DNA of 64,000 bases from Atkinsonella hypoxylon (taxonomy: Eukaryota; Ascomycota; Sordariomycetes; Hypocreales; Clavicipitaceae), in NCBI GenBank assembly GCA_000729835.1, contig JFHB01000026.1:124001-188000 (forward strand). The letters run 5' to 3'. The position numbers and the translations under genes are program-made. Below are positions 45,223 to 57,284 of the stretch, in pieces. Under the pieces are notes generated by a model. The model ran no database searches. It was not told the DNA's origin and worked only from the letters and a program-made list of their open reading frames with translations. How positions within the stretch are numbered: position 1 is the stretch's first letter; each line of letters begins with the position of its first letter.

Positions 45223-46786
45223 CTATGCCGCCAGCATGTCTACCTCATCATCTCCGAATCCCTGGTTTTGAGGCTGATCCAGCTGCAAAAACGGGTGTTC
45301 CAGTGCCTGCTCTGCCGTTATCCGTTTTGACGGATCCAAGTCCATACATCTCTCCAGAAATCGTACCGCTAGCTTCTCGTCGTCTGTCAATGGCTTATCA
45401 TCCGTCCGACAGGTACTCCATAAGATGATTTTCTCCATAGTGAATCCCTGTTGGCCGATAGTAGGGATGTTGGTTTCAAAAACACAACCATGTAATAAGC
45501 CTGCAGCTTTCATACGCTTAGAGCCAAAGATGGTTGCTATCTCAATCATGGCTTCCACGTCATCTGCTGAGTTGAAGAATGGGAATCGTTTTGAAAGAAT
45601 AGTGAGCAAGATGACCCCGGCTGACCATATGTCTATAGACGTTGTTTGTTCAGTGCACTTGAACAAAACTTCGGGGGCACGAAATCCTCGTGTCCCTGCA
45701 CGATTAGCCCGTTTGGACGAACGAGTGTCTGACTTGGGATAACCTGATTGAGATGTGGTGGTCGTTTGGGCCCAGACAGAATGGATTTGGCGATACTTGC
45801 GCGTTTCGCGATGCTCATGGCACAGACAAGGCTTGGACTCGAAACCTTCACGCTCTGCCAGTCCGAAATCCACGAGCACACCATGCTGAGTCGCCGGGTC
45901 GTAGAGAAAATTGGTAGGTTTGATGTCACGATGCAATATTCTGTGATCATGCACGCTCTTCAGCGCAGTGAACAGAGACCGCAAGTAAATAGCAATATCC
46001 TGGGTCGTCATGTCCCTAAAGTATGCTCTAAAATCGCCATGTCTAAAATAAGGCAGGATAGCAACCACCTGGTCGGTGTTTCGGAACGCCGTGATGAGAG
46101 GACATACGGATGGACACCGCCGCAGGTCATGCAGCAGCTCAAGTTCATTTAAGATTCTTGTTGGACTCGAGGTGACATAGATCTTCTTGATAGCCACAAA
46201 ACGAGACCGTCTTGGATAGGAGCGGTTCGAAGACGCATGGCTTGAGTGTCTCTTGAGTGGCGGTGGCGTCCATTTTGACGAATCATTATCGAAATCCCAG
46301 CTGTTATCGTATTTATCGTACTGGATGTCTTCTGCTTTGTAGACAGTCGAAAAGGTTCCTGAATGTGTGAGCAAGTTGTCAGCGGCCAGTCCGTCGCGAA
46401 GGAAAGATTTATTTAGACCACAACGTACCCTCGCCAATTCTCTTTATCAGGCGGTACTTTCCACGAAACCCAGGGAAATCGCTAGCAAGCTTTTGCATGT
46501 CGGCTCGCACACTGCTTTCGATCTGCTCATCTGCTGAGAGCATGGCGTCTTCGTCGTCGTCATCTTCTTCGTCGTCATCTTCTTCTTCTTCTTCTTCTTC
46601 TTCTTCTTCTTCGTCAATTTCTTCGTCGCCTTGGCCCATCACATCATCTGTCGCAGCAGCTGTGGCCAATTCTTGAGCTAGGTGGTCGGTCTCTTCTTCC
46701 ACTAACATCTCCATTTCTTCTGTACGCGCATCTTCATGGATGTCGAAGGCGTCTTCAGTCCTTGCCCGAGCAACAGCTATGGCCAT
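45223..46786 (-). CDS. CDC7: CDC7-like cell-cycle serine/threonine kinase (DDK catalytic subunit)
   Basis: Exons are 46786-46429 and 46358-45223, giving 497 aa. The intron (GTACGT..TTCAG) splits the glycine-rich loop, restoring IGEGTFSTVYKAED (about 117-130). Kinase landmarks: FVAIKKIYV (Lys about 177), HRDIKPTNF (262-270), VDFGLAE (282-288) and the activation-segment GTRGFRAPEV. Two kinase inserts are present, one before the VAIKK lysine and one between DFG and APE, with a short Cys/His motif (KPCLCHEHRE). These inserts are characteristic of Cdc7. The N-terminus (about 55-85) is a long Glu/Asp tract encoded by a TTC/GTC-rich microsatellite. Cdc7 with Dbf4 phosphorylates MCM to fire replication origins. 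It is divergently paired with condensin subunit 1. Confidence 0.92.
46545..46625. repeat. TTC/GTC trinucleotide repeat encoding the acidic tract of CDC7
   Basis: An imperfect run of TTC and GTC/ATC triplets (on the plus strand) encodes a run of more than twenty Glu/Asp residues on the minus strand. Triplet unit changes would vary the tract length without frameshift. Confidence 0.85.
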
Positions 46787-47447
46787 GCTGAAGATAGACC
46801 TGCCCGCAAGCTGCTACGCAATGCCTCTTGGTGACGGGAAGGAAGGTTACTGGCGAAAGAGTCAACCTCTATTCGTGACCGTCGAAGAAGGCAATGCCCC
46901 TCTATCAGCATCAAAGAGTAATTTATGTACCAAGCAAGGTCTGATTGCAGCAAAGAAACCAAGACTGACATTTCGTCGCTCGATAATATTAACAATCAAT
47001 CGATCTTTGGCCATTTATGCAGCAAGGATTATCAGACGATGTGATTGGCGGCTGACGCGCGAGGGCCAGCTCCGAGCTTAGCGCCAGTTGGCGACATGGT
47101 AGGGTGCGGGGTTGCTCTGTAGTAGCGGGCGTCGCGTCCTTCGCGTGGCGGAAAGAAAACAAAAAACAATTAAAATTGAACTGGGCCGTTGCCAAGGGAC
47201 GCAACATCACAGCCCAGGATCATCATTAAAACAGACCATAATTATGCAACTTCGCGCGCACGAGTCCGTCGACATTCCAGCATCATAGAGCACACGGATT
47301 CTGGCTCGCCTGCCTAGAGGAGCAAAGTGCTAATCACGTTTAAGCACGGGTCAGGCAGGTACTGCGCGCGCACAGCCTATTGACCTTGTCCCCCCTCTTG
47401 CGACCTCTGACGACCTTTTCTGCCCCGGAGGCGACAAATTGTCCATC
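46787..47447. promoter_or_regulatory. Bidirectional promoter CDC7 / condensin subunit 1
   Basis: 661 bp separate the two divergent start codons. Both genes act in the chromosome cycle, so shared regulation is plausible, but I found no perfect ACGCGT (MBF) site here. No coding segment is supported. Confidence 0.5.
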
Positions 47448-50400
47448 ATGGCGACGCTCAATTTCGATATCAATGATGCGCTCAAGCATTATATGTCCGA
47501 TCCGTCTACTATACCGACACCGGAGGCCGACAGTACACTTTTTAACTGCGAAAATGACCCAGAGTCGCTCACAAATTCGGTCATCAACCCGGTGCTCAAT
47601 CCTATTGTCGATGCGGTCGCACATGATCCGGTCGCCATTTTGCAGTCTGCCAATATGGACTCGTTACAGTTCCTCCTCAAGTGCGCAGTCTACTTCACTT
47701 GATAAAGTGCCTGATTTCATGCATACTCACACTGTTGACTTTACAGGTATACCTCCTCCCTGCCAACACATGCACTAAGCAAAGTATTTGACCTGGTCAT
47801 GAGCGGCTTGAGCGCTGAATGCGATTACATGTATAACGATATGGACACACCAGATGAGCAAGATTCAGTACCTCATCATAAGGAGCTGCTTGAGATATAC
47901 GGCTTCTTATTGCAGTGGACTATTGCGGCGGTAGAGACCAAAGCCGCCGAAAAGTCATCGGCTGCGCCAGCGGCTCGTGGCAGAGGGAAGCCCAAGAAGG
48001 GTACATCGAAGGAGGGGGCTTGGGATTCAGCCATGCAACTGCAGGCTGCCCTTGAAATTATGTGCAAAGTCTTGAAGCAAAAATTGTCGAAAATATTCTT
48101 GACTACCAGCGAGAGAGACACTTTCATTGGCCTCCTCACCAGACCCGTTTACATGATCTTGGAAAGCGAACAACGCGCCAAGACCACGTCTATTCGAATG
48201 CATTGTTTCAAGGTTCTGTGCATTGCTGTGAAGCACCATGGCCACGGATATGGTAAGTGTTTCCTGCCCATATCGGGAAGCCATGGTCTTGAATCGAGGG
48301 CTGATTGAAATGCAGCTGCACAAATTAATGTCATTCAGAATCTCACATACTTTGAGCACCTATCAGAGCCAATGGCTGAGTTTCTGCATATCCTGGCGGA
48401 AACATACGACTATCCGCAACTTGCCGACGAGATCTTGCGTGAAATCAGTAACAAGGAATTCAACTCTAACGACACTCGAGGCCCCAAGTCTGTATCAGCA
48501 TTCATTGCGAAATTGTCTGAATTAGCGCCGCGACTCGTCATCAAACAAATGACTATGCTGGCGAAACAGTTGGACAGCGAATCCTATACATTGCGATGCG
48601 CATTGATCGAAGTATGCGGCAATATGATTGCGCATCTGAGTCGACAAGATGAGCGCAGCGAGAATCTCAAGTCCCAGATCAACGCATTCTTTGACGTGTT
48701 GGAGGAACGGTTCCAGGATATTAACCCTTACTGTCGATGCAGAACTTTGCAAGTCTACATGAAACTCTGTGAACTCGAGCAGAAGTTCCCCAAAAGGAGG
48801 CAAAAGGCTGCTGAGCTGGCATGTCGAAGCTTGGAAGATAAAAGTAGCAACGTTCGAAGGAATGCCATCAAACTGCTGGGGATGCTCATCAAGACACATC
48901 CTTTCACCGTCATGCATGGAGCACAGCTTTCCCGAAAGGAATGGCAGGATCGCCATGACAAGGTGGAAGAAGAGCTAAATGCATTAAAACCACCGCCGGG
49001 TATGCCAGGCTTTGGGGACGAGACTGGCAACAACACGGTAGACAACGAGCTGCTGGACGAGGCAACCCAAATCGATTCGCCACAGAAGCCAAAGCAGATG
49101 TCCGACGAGGAGAAGATTGCCGCTGTCAAAAAGGCACAGGAGGAAGCAGCGACAAGCGAGGCAATTGAGAAACTGACATTGACCCGACGTTATTATAACG
49201 AAGCTCTTCGTTTCATTGACGTGCTGCATCAAGCAACAGGTGTTGTGTGCCAGCTGCTCGGTGCTAAAAACAAGAGTGAGGTTATTGAGGCTATTGATTA
49301 CTTTGAAATCGGCGACGCCTACAACATTGAGCAGAACAAGGTGGGCATCCGACGCATGTTGAGGCTCATCTGGACCAAGGGAAATAGTGATGAGGGTAAA
49401 GGTGTTCAGACACACCTAATCGAATGTTATCGACGTCTGTTCTTCGAGGCGCCAGACTCATTCAGTCCCAACGATGCCGCCAACTATGTGGCTCGCAATA
49501 TGATCAGCTTGACATTTGGCGCCACTCCCGCCGAACTCACTTCTTTAGAGCAACTACTCGCCAACATGATGAAAGGTGGAATCATTCCCGATGTGGTGAT
49601 AACCAAACTGTGGCAAGTTTATGGCGTTCAGAGACGAGAAATATCAAGGACTCAGCGTCGGGGCGCCATCATTGTTCTTGGAATGCTGGCTACTGCGAGT
49701 CCCTCTATTGTGGTCGACGAGATCGAAACCATGCTGCGCACCGGATTGGGCCCACATGGTCGCAACGACTTGCAGCTAGCCAAATATACTTGCATTGCTC
49801 TCAGAAGAATCAATCCTACCGGACGTCATGCAAAGGAATCCACAGCCAAATTCAGCAGTCTTCCTAATGATCATGCTGTGCTAGGGCGTCTTGCAGCTAT
49901 CGCCGAGGTACAGTCAGAAAGCACGGAGTGGTATGGCGTTGCAGAGCAGGCTATCAATGCCATCTACGCAATCTCAAAACATCCAGACGTGCTGTGCTCA
50001 GAAATCATCAGGCGCAAAACCAGACATGTGTTTGCCCAGTCTCGCCCTGAGTCGCGGCCCACCTCGAGAGATGAGACCAAAGTCCCGGACATGACCATGA
50101 ATCCGACAATGAACCAAACAATGCAGGTTAGTAAGGCAAGGACGCGAGATAATGCAGTCAACCTGTCTCAGTTGCTTTTTATCGTCGGCCACGTTGCCAT
50201 AAAGCAGATTGTTCACTTGGAGTTGTGCGAGCTCGACTTCAAGCGTAGGAAGCAAGAGAAGGAGAAGCAAACGCCAGCTAAGACAGGAAAGGACAAGGAA
50301 GAAGCGGACGAACTAGATCTCATCGGCGGCACAACCGAAGACGATTTTACGGAAGCCATGGCTCATATTAGGGAACGAGAGCTTCTGTACGGACCGGACT

Positions 50401-51214
50401 CGTTATTGGCCATTTTCGGTCCCCTAGTATCCGAAATATGTGCCAACAATACCACATATGCCGACAAGGGGCTCCAGGCTGCGGCGACGCTCTGTCTGGC
50501 CAAACTCATGTGCGTGTCTTCGGAATACTGTGAAACGAATTTACCTTTGCTCATTACCATCATGGAGAGATCTCCTGACGCTACTGTGCGGTCTAATGCC
50601 GTTATCGCGCTCGGAGATATGGCTGTCTGCTTTAACCACTTGATTGACGAGAATACCGACTTTTTGTATCGACGATTAGCAGACGACGATGTGTCTGTGA
50701 AGAGAACATGTCTCATGACGCTGACGTTCCTGATCCTGGCTGGCCAAGTCAAAGTTAAGGGTCAGCTGGGCGAAATGGCCAAGTGCTTGGAAGATGAAGA
50801 TCGACGAATTGCCGACTTGGCGAAGATGTTCTTCACCGAGCTCAGCACCAAGGACAACGCGGTGTATAATCACTTTGTGGACATGTTCAGTCTGCTCAGC
50901 TCAGGTGGGAAAATGGATGAGGAGAGCTTCAAGCGCATCATTCGCTTCCTGCTTGGCTTCGTGGAAAAGGTACGTGGTCAAGCCGGATGCCGGACTGCCG
51001 ACTCTACCATGTCATGGATGATGTTGCTGACACAATGAACTAGGACAAACACGCCAAACAACTTGCCGAGAAGCTGGCTGCGAGATTGCCCCGATGCGAG
51101 ACGGAGCGGCAATGGAACGATGTCGCATTTGCTTTGGGGCTGCTACCGCATAAGAACGAGGAGATTACTAAAACAGTCTCTGCGGGTTTCAAGGTGGTGC
51201 AGACTGCAGCCTAG
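47448..51214 (+). CDS. Condensin complex subunit 1 (Cnd1/Ycs4, HEAT-repeat)
   Basis: Exons are 47448-47680, 47747-48252, 48316-50969 and 51044-51214, giving 1187 aa, the usual size. Introns are GT..AG and phases match: the joins restore FLLKYTSSLPTHALSK, GHGYAAQINVIQNL and GFVEKDKHAKQLAE. The N-terminal domain (about 70-170) is followed by HEAT-like helices throughout; typical blocks are RCRTLQVYMKLCELEQKFP, SNVRRNAIKLLGMLI and, in the C-terminal half, QLLFIVGHVAIKQIVHLELC and VRSNAVIALGDMAVCFN. Within condensin, this HEAT subunit binds the kleisin and DNA and is needed for mitotic chromosome compaction. The ATG at 47448 (MATLNFDINDALKHY) is the first in frame. Confidence 0.96.
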
Positions 51215-52474
51215 GGAAGATGGAGGCCATATAACTTGGATGATAGCGTGAAATATGCCTGTATGATATGATGTCACGATTTGCAAATACAGCGAGGAAT
51301 AGAGCGCTGTACCCGATGAACTCGTTCACCTACATATTTGAGGGGATCGCCAATTTGTGCACGCAAACACACGCAAACACACGCAAACACGAGAGCAGAA
51401 CCTCGTGTATCCTTGAACAAGCCCTGGTTGTAGAACACGAAGGAGAAGTTCCATCGTGGTTGGAGCTTAAGTGTTATACGCCACACCACGTTGTATTGTA
51501 GTTTGGATATAGGGTAGCCTGGGTCTTGCCCCATTGTTAGCAACGCAGTTATTCCCACTTGACTGGCTCGAGCTACAACTGCCAAGTATCTACTGTAAAT
51601 TCTTATGTAATTAGCTAAAATCCTGTCTCTGCGGCTTTGTGCTTTGCGACTGTCCAAGGGATGATTGCGAGTCCGCCTTACCAGCCACGTGATTTGGGCG
51701 ACCAAGCACGCCAACCAATCAGCACGTGCAAAAGCTAGCTGCCCCACCTTGCTAGCTTTCATTCTGCCCTCAGCCGCTTGCTGCCTGCCCCCACAAGATG
51801 GCCTTTGCCGCTTGCCGGGTAGGTGCGTCACGTCCAACCAAATATTGTTTGAACCTCAGCAGACGCTTAATACCACATCATTCCTACGGCATCAGAGCTC
51901 GATTGCGCAACGACACCAGCGACTCTTCATCTTGACATCCAAAACCGATACCCACGAATTGCGCGGCGACGCTGCAACTCCAAACACCAACCTGTAACCG
52001 CTGGCTTTGAAGTTGTCGAGTTTGTCTAGTGCATCGCGACTTTGCGACTTTGCGAGTAGCGAGTGCACTGGCGCAATAGCGGAATTCTTGCGCGCGGGCC
52101 AACCAGCACTTCGTAAATGTAAGCAACGGCAGGCCATGGGCTTGACTGAAGCTAAGGTCTCGAGAAGGATTGAATTTGGGGGTGATATTTGAGTAAGTGG
52201 TTCCATGATTTGGAAATGACCCAAGACCTGTTTGTTGGTGCTGCATTGTCGAGCTTGAAGTTCTTCAGCCAAATGGTGGGCATAAGACGCAATATTCAAA
52301 ATAAGATGAGACGCGACGAGAAAATGCGCTGAAACCAATCTTTCTCTTAGCTGGGTTTTGTGTGTGGCGGCGGATTACGCTTCGCCCACAGCCCGACTGG
52401 CCCGGAATACTCTTGTCCGTCGATAAGTGTGCAGGAACACTTCCAATCGCTTTCGAACCTACCGTTGCATAATT
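51215..52474. other. 1.26-kb intergenic region, condensin / FCP1
   Basis: This contains the condensin 3' end and the FCP1 promoter and leader. A 10-bp tandem lies at 51361. A 187-codon minus-strand ORF (51274-51837) has no recognisable motif and covers that tandem; I treat it as fortuitous. No gene is supported. Confidence 0.45.
51361..51390 (+). repeat. ACGCAAACAC 10-bp tandem, three units
   Basis: Three perfect 10-bp units lie about 150 bp after the condensin stop codon. Confidence 0.9.
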
Positions 52475-54898
52475 ATGTACGACAAGACCGTATCATTAGG
52501 CTCGCGCCTACATTATCCCATTACAGTCACGAAACTCCTCAAATCACCAGGCGACTCTATTAAAAAACAAGAAACAATCATCGAATACAAATTCACGTGG
52601 CGGCGGAGAGTCAACGACGATGAATGGGTCGATGAGACAACCTATACAGAGTTTGATAGCCCGGCGGAAGGGAAACTGAAAGAATGGCGCATCAAAGAAG
52701 GTAGCGTTATCAGCGCTGATACTCATTGTATGTTGGTGGAAGAAGCCTGCGGCCATGAAGTTCAGATTCAAGGATTGTGCAGCTTATGTGGTGCAGACAT
52801 GACCGAGGTGAATTGGGCCAGTGAGGAAAAGGATACAGATCGCGCCATGATCAATATGACGCATGACCAAACGGGGTTGATGGTCAGCGAGAGTGTGGCC
52901 ACAAAAGCTGAACATGACACTCAAAAGCGATTACTTCGGCAAAGAAAACTGAGTCTCGTGGTTGATTTGGACCAAACCATCATTCACGCTTGCATAGAAC
53001 CCACAATTGGTGAATGGCAGCGAGATCCGACAAATCCAAATCACGAGGCCGTCAAGGACGTCAAAAGCTTTCAACTCAACGATGATGGACCACGTGGCTT
53101 GGCGAGTGGCTGTACGTACTACATCAAGCTAAGACCGGGTCTGCAGGAATTCCTAGAGGAGGTGTCTCAAATGTATGAGCTGCACGTCTATACAATGGGT
53201 ACACGTGCATACGCCCTCAACATTGCAAGGATAGTAGATCCGGACCGAAAACTTTTTGGTAATCGTGTGATCAGTCGAGATGAAAATGGTAGCATCACGT
53301 CCAAGAGCTTGCAAAGACTCTTTCCCGTTAGCACGAATATGGTGGTCATCATTGATGATCGAGCTGACGTCTGGCCCCGAAATCGACCGAACCTCATCAA
53401 GGTTGTTCCATATGACTTTTTCAAGGGCATAGGGGACATCAACTCGAGTTTCCTCCCAAAGCGAACAGACATTCTGCCCGCGCCAGCTCATGCCAACGGC
53501 TCACTGCTTGCCGCCCACGGCAGTAGTCAGACGACAGCAAATGGCACGACGACCTCGGATGGAAAGACATCACCGCTCGAGGAGCTGGCCAAGATGAGTG
53601 GAGCGGATGATGAGGCCAGCCTCAAGATACAAGCCGAAGAGCAAGAGAAATCCCTAGAGAAGCAACTGACAGATCGCCCGTTGCTGCACATGCAAGAGGA
53701 GCTGGACAAAAAGGATGAGCTGTCGGCGCAAGGTCATGAAAGTGGCAACTCGACCACGCAGCATGAGAGACAGCACCTTTTGAGCGACGACGACGAAGAG
53801 CTCATTGCCCTACAGGATCACTTGACTGACCTGCACTCTTCATTCTATGAGACGTATGACCGAAGACGCATGGAAAGACAACAAGAGGACCCAACTCATC
53901 CGCCCGGCAACAGCAAAGCACGACGTAGATCATCAGTCGACGATGGCGTTGACTTGTCAATGGTTCCTGACGTTGGAGATATTCTGGATGAGTTGAAGTC
54001 CAATGTCCTGTCTGGACTCGTTATTGTGCTTTCTGGGTTGGTGCCGCTCGGGGTGAATATCGAGGACTCGGAAATCGGCATACAGGCCCAAAGCTTTGGT
54101 GCTCAAGTTCTGGATAGTGTGTCACGTCGTGTCACTCATCTTGTGGTATCATTGGCCCGTCCACGCACTAAGAAAGTTCAACAGGCGGCCAAAATTCCTA
54201 GCATCAAGATTGTCAATCATAACTGGCTCATCGATTGTCTCAGCCAGTGGCGCCGACTCGATGAGCGACCATACTACTTGAACATCTCAGCAGACCGTGA
54301 GCGCTCCGAAGATACAACAGAATCTGCATCCGAGGCCGAAAATGCGGAGCAAGAGGAAGCCCGAAACCTCAAGGATTTTGATTGGGCCACGGCGGATAAG
54401 GATCTGGAAGAATTCCTTGGTACAGACAACGATGAGGATGAGGATGAGGACGACGAGGCTGGAGTCGTAGAGGACGACTCTGATGCTGGCGACAGTATTG
54501 AGAGTGAAACCGAGACAGACGGCAGCACCAGGACATATGACCCTGCAAAGACAGGCAAGAAGCGGAAGCTTGCTATCGACAGCAGTAAGTCTGACGGTGA
54601 TGGAGCAAGTATTGCTGGGGAGAGTGTCCTTGCTAAGAAGCAGCGATTGTCACGCAATCGGGGTGCGTCGAGCTTAAGATCAGTGCGAACACTAAATGGC
54701 GATGATGCCGAAGACAAAGGTGAAAATCAACCTACATCCGGGCTCGCAGCAGCAACAACAATAGGCGGTGAAGGGGGAGGAGGTGCGCCCTTGGAAGCTT
54801 CAAGGCGGGTTGAGGAGGAGGAGGCTGAAGACATGGACGTAGATGATGCAGAGCTTGAGCGAGAGCTTCTGGCCGAGCTGGAAGCAACGGATGATTGA
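52475..54898 (+). CDS. FCP1: RNA polymerase II CTD phosphatase FCP1
   Basis: Single-exon gene of 807 aa. The N-terminus (about 14-95) has the lipoyl-like fold seen in Fcp1 (PITVTKLLKSPGDSIKKQE; later PAEGKLKEWRIKEGSVI). A short Cys motif follows (CGHEVQIQGLCSLCG). The catalytic FCP/SCP phosphatase domain holds DLDQT at about 164-168, the DxDxT signature of the aspartyl-phosphate mechanism, and later VVIIDDRADVWP. A BRCT domain spans about 507-605 (LSGLVIVLSGLVPLG through IVNHNWLIDCL). The C-terminus is strongly acidic with Lys-rich patches, as in other Fcp1 proteins, where it binds TFIIF/TFIIB. FCP1 dephosphorylates the polymerase CTD to recycle it. The frame stays open upstream from a GTG at 52427, but the first ATG is 52475. 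Confidence 0.95.
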   Translation: MYDKTVSLGSRLHYPITVTKLLKSPGDSIKKQETIIEYKFTWRRRVNDDEWVDETTYTEFDSPAEGKLKEWRIKEGSVISADTHCMLVEEACGHEVQIQGLCSLCGADMTEVNWASEEKDTDRAMINMTHDQTGLMVSESVATKAEHDTQKRLLRQRKLSLVVDLDQTIIHACIEPTIGEWQRDPTNPNHEAVKDVKSFQLNDDGPRGLASGCTYYIKLRPGLQEFLEEVSQMYELHVYTMGTRAYALNIARIVDPDRKLFGNRVISRDENGSITSKSLQRLFPVSTNMVVIIDDRADVWPRNRPNLIKVVPYDFFKGIGDINSSFLPKRTDILPAPAHANGSLLAAHGSSQTTANGTTTSDGKTSPLEELAKMSGADDEASLKIQAEEQEKSLEKQLTDRPLLHMQEELDKKDELSAQGHESGNSTTQHERQHLLSDDDEELIALQDHLTDLHSSFYETYDRRRMERQQEDPTHPPGNSKARRRSSVDDGVDLSMVPDVGDILDELKSNVLSGLVIVLSGLVPLGVNIEDSEIGIQAQSFGAQVLDSVSRRVTHLVVSLARPRTKKVQQAAKIPSIKIVNHNWLIDCLSQWRRLDERPYYLNISADRERSEDTTESASEAENAEQEEARNLKDFDWATADKDLEEFLGTDNDEDEDEDDEAGVVEDDSDAGDSIESETETDGSTRTYDPAKTGKKRKLAIDSSKSDGDGASIAGESVLAKKQRLSRNRGASSLRSVRTLNGDDAEDKGENQPTSGLAAATTIGGEGGGGAPLEASRRVEEEEAEDMDVDDAELERELLAELEATDD

Positions 54899-55782
54899 AG
54901 AAGGCAGGCTGATGCGCCAGTCACTGCATTTCTCAATCGATAAATCTCACCGCCTTGATCATGGTTTGTAATTTTTTTTTTTCCGTACCCGCGCTTTGTT
55001 CTATGGCTGGCCAAGAAAGTTCTGGGGCCTGTGAGCATATTGATGAGTGACATGAATCAATACATGGCTTGTTTTGTAAAGCATTGGGCTTTTCTTTTTC
55101 TGCTGTATATGGGACGTCTGGCAATGGAGTTGTTTCTTAAAAGTATCATGGTGGGATCATCGTGATTGATCAAATAAATACCATCTCAACTTGTATTTTT
55201 TTTTTCACTCTAAAACCGACTGCAGACAGTGAGATGCGACGATGAGAGGAGTAAAATGAAGATCAAGCCAAGCGAGACTATCTCCTTGCCCAGACACCTG
55301 TCTACACATGGGCTACATGTGAGGCAGGTTTCTCATGGCCCCGGCTTTTGTTTTCAGTATCAGGTTGCCTCTGGATATGCATCGCGATCTTCCGACAACA
55401 CTGGAAGAAAGTATGAAATTCATTACTAGCGCTGCAATCCCCGGAAGAGGATTCAGGTATAGGATGGAAGTTGTTGACGGATGCCGGACCGGATTACTCT
55501 CGCTGTGCGTTGCTGATGGCATCGAAGCGATTGCAACGGAGAGCGGCCCTGGTCTTCTGATAGAGCTCGTTGCCCAGAGTCAAGGTAGAACGGTATTTAA
55601 CACAGTCTGACCAAAAGTAGAGCAAACAGGTATGTGTACTGCCTGATCGCTACTTTTTCGATTTACCAGAGCTATTTCTCCCAAGCAGCGGCAGATTGCG
55701 TACTTCCTCCATCTTCCTAACTTTACTTGGCAAAAGAAACAACAAGTGTTTGGACAGAAGAAAAAGCAGACAAAATTCCGCC
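54899..55782. other. Intergenic region, FCP1 to AA11 remnant
   Basis: FCP1 3' end, then about 0.6 kb in which no gene is supported. Homopolymer T runs occur at about 54968 and 55196. Confidence 0.45.
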
Positions 55783-56443
55783 ATGCGTTACCTCTCTGTT
55801 CTGGGCTTTGCAAGCCTTACATCTACGCACATACAGATGTCATACCCTCCACCCTTCCGCTCCAAGTACAACCCTTACACCACAAATATCGACTACTCGA
55901 TGACCTCGCCCCTCGACAACTCTGGCTCCAACTTCCCATGTAAGCGGCTACTATACACAGCTGGACACGCCTCAGGGCAAATCAGTCGCCACATGGTGAG
56001 CCGGTCAAGCCTACAGCATTACGCTCCAAGGCAGCGCCACCCACACTGGAGGTTCTTGTCAGGTCTCGCTGTCGTACAATAGGGGCAGCACCTGGAAAGC
56101 CATTCACTCGTTCATCGGCGGATGTCCTCTTACGCCAACGTGGGTGTTCACTTTTCCCGATGATGCGCCTTCTGGCGAGGCCCTTCTCGCATGGAGCTGG
56201 TTTAACAGGATTGGGAACCGGGAGATGTATATGCATTGCGCGCACATCACGACCGAGGGGACGCAGAACGTGGGAAGGAGCCCTTCTGATCCCTTTGCTT
56301 CGCGACCTGATATGTTTGTGGCTAATGTGGGAAATGGGTGCATTACGCTCGAGGGCGCGGATGTGCTGGTTACGAATCCTGGTCCGGATGTGGACAACAT
56401 CTCGCAGAAGACTGCTGATCCTGTTGGCAACTGCGGTTCGTGA
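55783..56443 (+). pseudogene. Broken AA11-type lytic polysaccharide monooxygenase (chitin-active)
   Basis: The gene starts [20 protein letters not shown]: a signal peptide that would be cut before His, giving the N-terminal histidine of the copper-binding brace. AA11-like sequence continues ([26 protein letters not shown]). Then the frame shifts by one at about 55942 (AAG-C-GGC where AAG-GGC is expected). In the new frame [17 protein letters not shown] is followed at once by TGA (55997-55999), after which [37 protein letters not shown] and WSWFNRIGNREMYM continue to a stop at 56443. So there are two lesions: one extra base and one nonsense codon. The TGA could come from CGA by C-to-T change, as in RIP. 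Skipping the region as an intron would break the frame and delete conserved sequence. The family cleaves chitin oxidatively. Confidence 0.8.
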
Positions 56444-57284
56444 TACAAGACAGCTATGCAAAGCTCGATTTTGCGGGTATTTCTTGACTGAGCTGCGAGT
56501 GATGGAAGCTTCCTTTTACTGTGTATTTTCTGCTATGATGCTGGGACCGCACATCATGTTCCCCACGATTCAATATGAGCTTTGGAAGGCGTGGATCGTC
56601 CAACATAAGGAAGGCACTCGGGACGTCGGTATTGCCTTGAATGACATGTCTTGCATTGTGTAGTTGTGTAGTGTCGAGGATTCCGAGGTACATTGAAGTT
56701 ATGGGGACGGACGATAAGGTTTGCCCGCAAACAGCCTGTTGGACGAGCAAGTTGGTAGCAGTGCTGGACCGGATGTCAAGCGTGGCTCGATCTGTTGGTT
56801 GTAGAAAGCAAGTTTGCTTCGTTAATCACGTTGGGATCTCTTCAGACTTGAACTTACTCTTGAGACCGCGACGAGCACAAGGCTGATGCGCCGCTTATGG
56901 GCCAATGACACGGCAGTTCACATGGGGGAACAAGATGGGCAGGGTTGCTGGTGCAGGGTTGCGAGGTGTTGGTTGTGCGGCTGAGGAGACATGGATTAGA
57001 ATGCGATGCAACACCGTGCGATTGACTGGGAATAAGAGGGAGTGTATCCAAAAAGGGGGCAGCCACTTTTTTATTTACTAGAATTTTTTTTTTAAAAAAA
57101 AAATAACACACTCCGTAAACAATGTTATAATGAGCACTACTTAACACCTTCGGCAAGGCGCTGCTGCTTATCGAAAAGGCAGACTGGGATGAGGCAATTG
57201 AGCTTGCTAATTAGGTAGCCAGGGATAAAGTTGAGTTGGTCTAAGCCATTATAAGGTGCAGCTTTATAAAGTGCTACCTGAGAT
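56444..57284. other. Intergenic region with repeat relic and T10A10 tract
   Basis: No gene is supported. A perfect T10A10 palindromic homopolymer tract lies at 57084-57103. A repeat-like relic follows at 57149-57290. Confidence 0.45.

Noticed and set aside
51274..51837. 187-codon minus-strand ORF between condensin and FCP1
   Set aside because: No motif, biased composition, overlaps a 10-bp tandem repeat and the FCP1 upstream region; treated as a chance ORF.
55940..56014. Intron (GTAAGC to CTACAG) to explain the AA11 interruption
   Set aside because: It would leave the frame wrong and delete the conserved [17 protein letters not shown] segment, which is clearly coding in the shifted frame.
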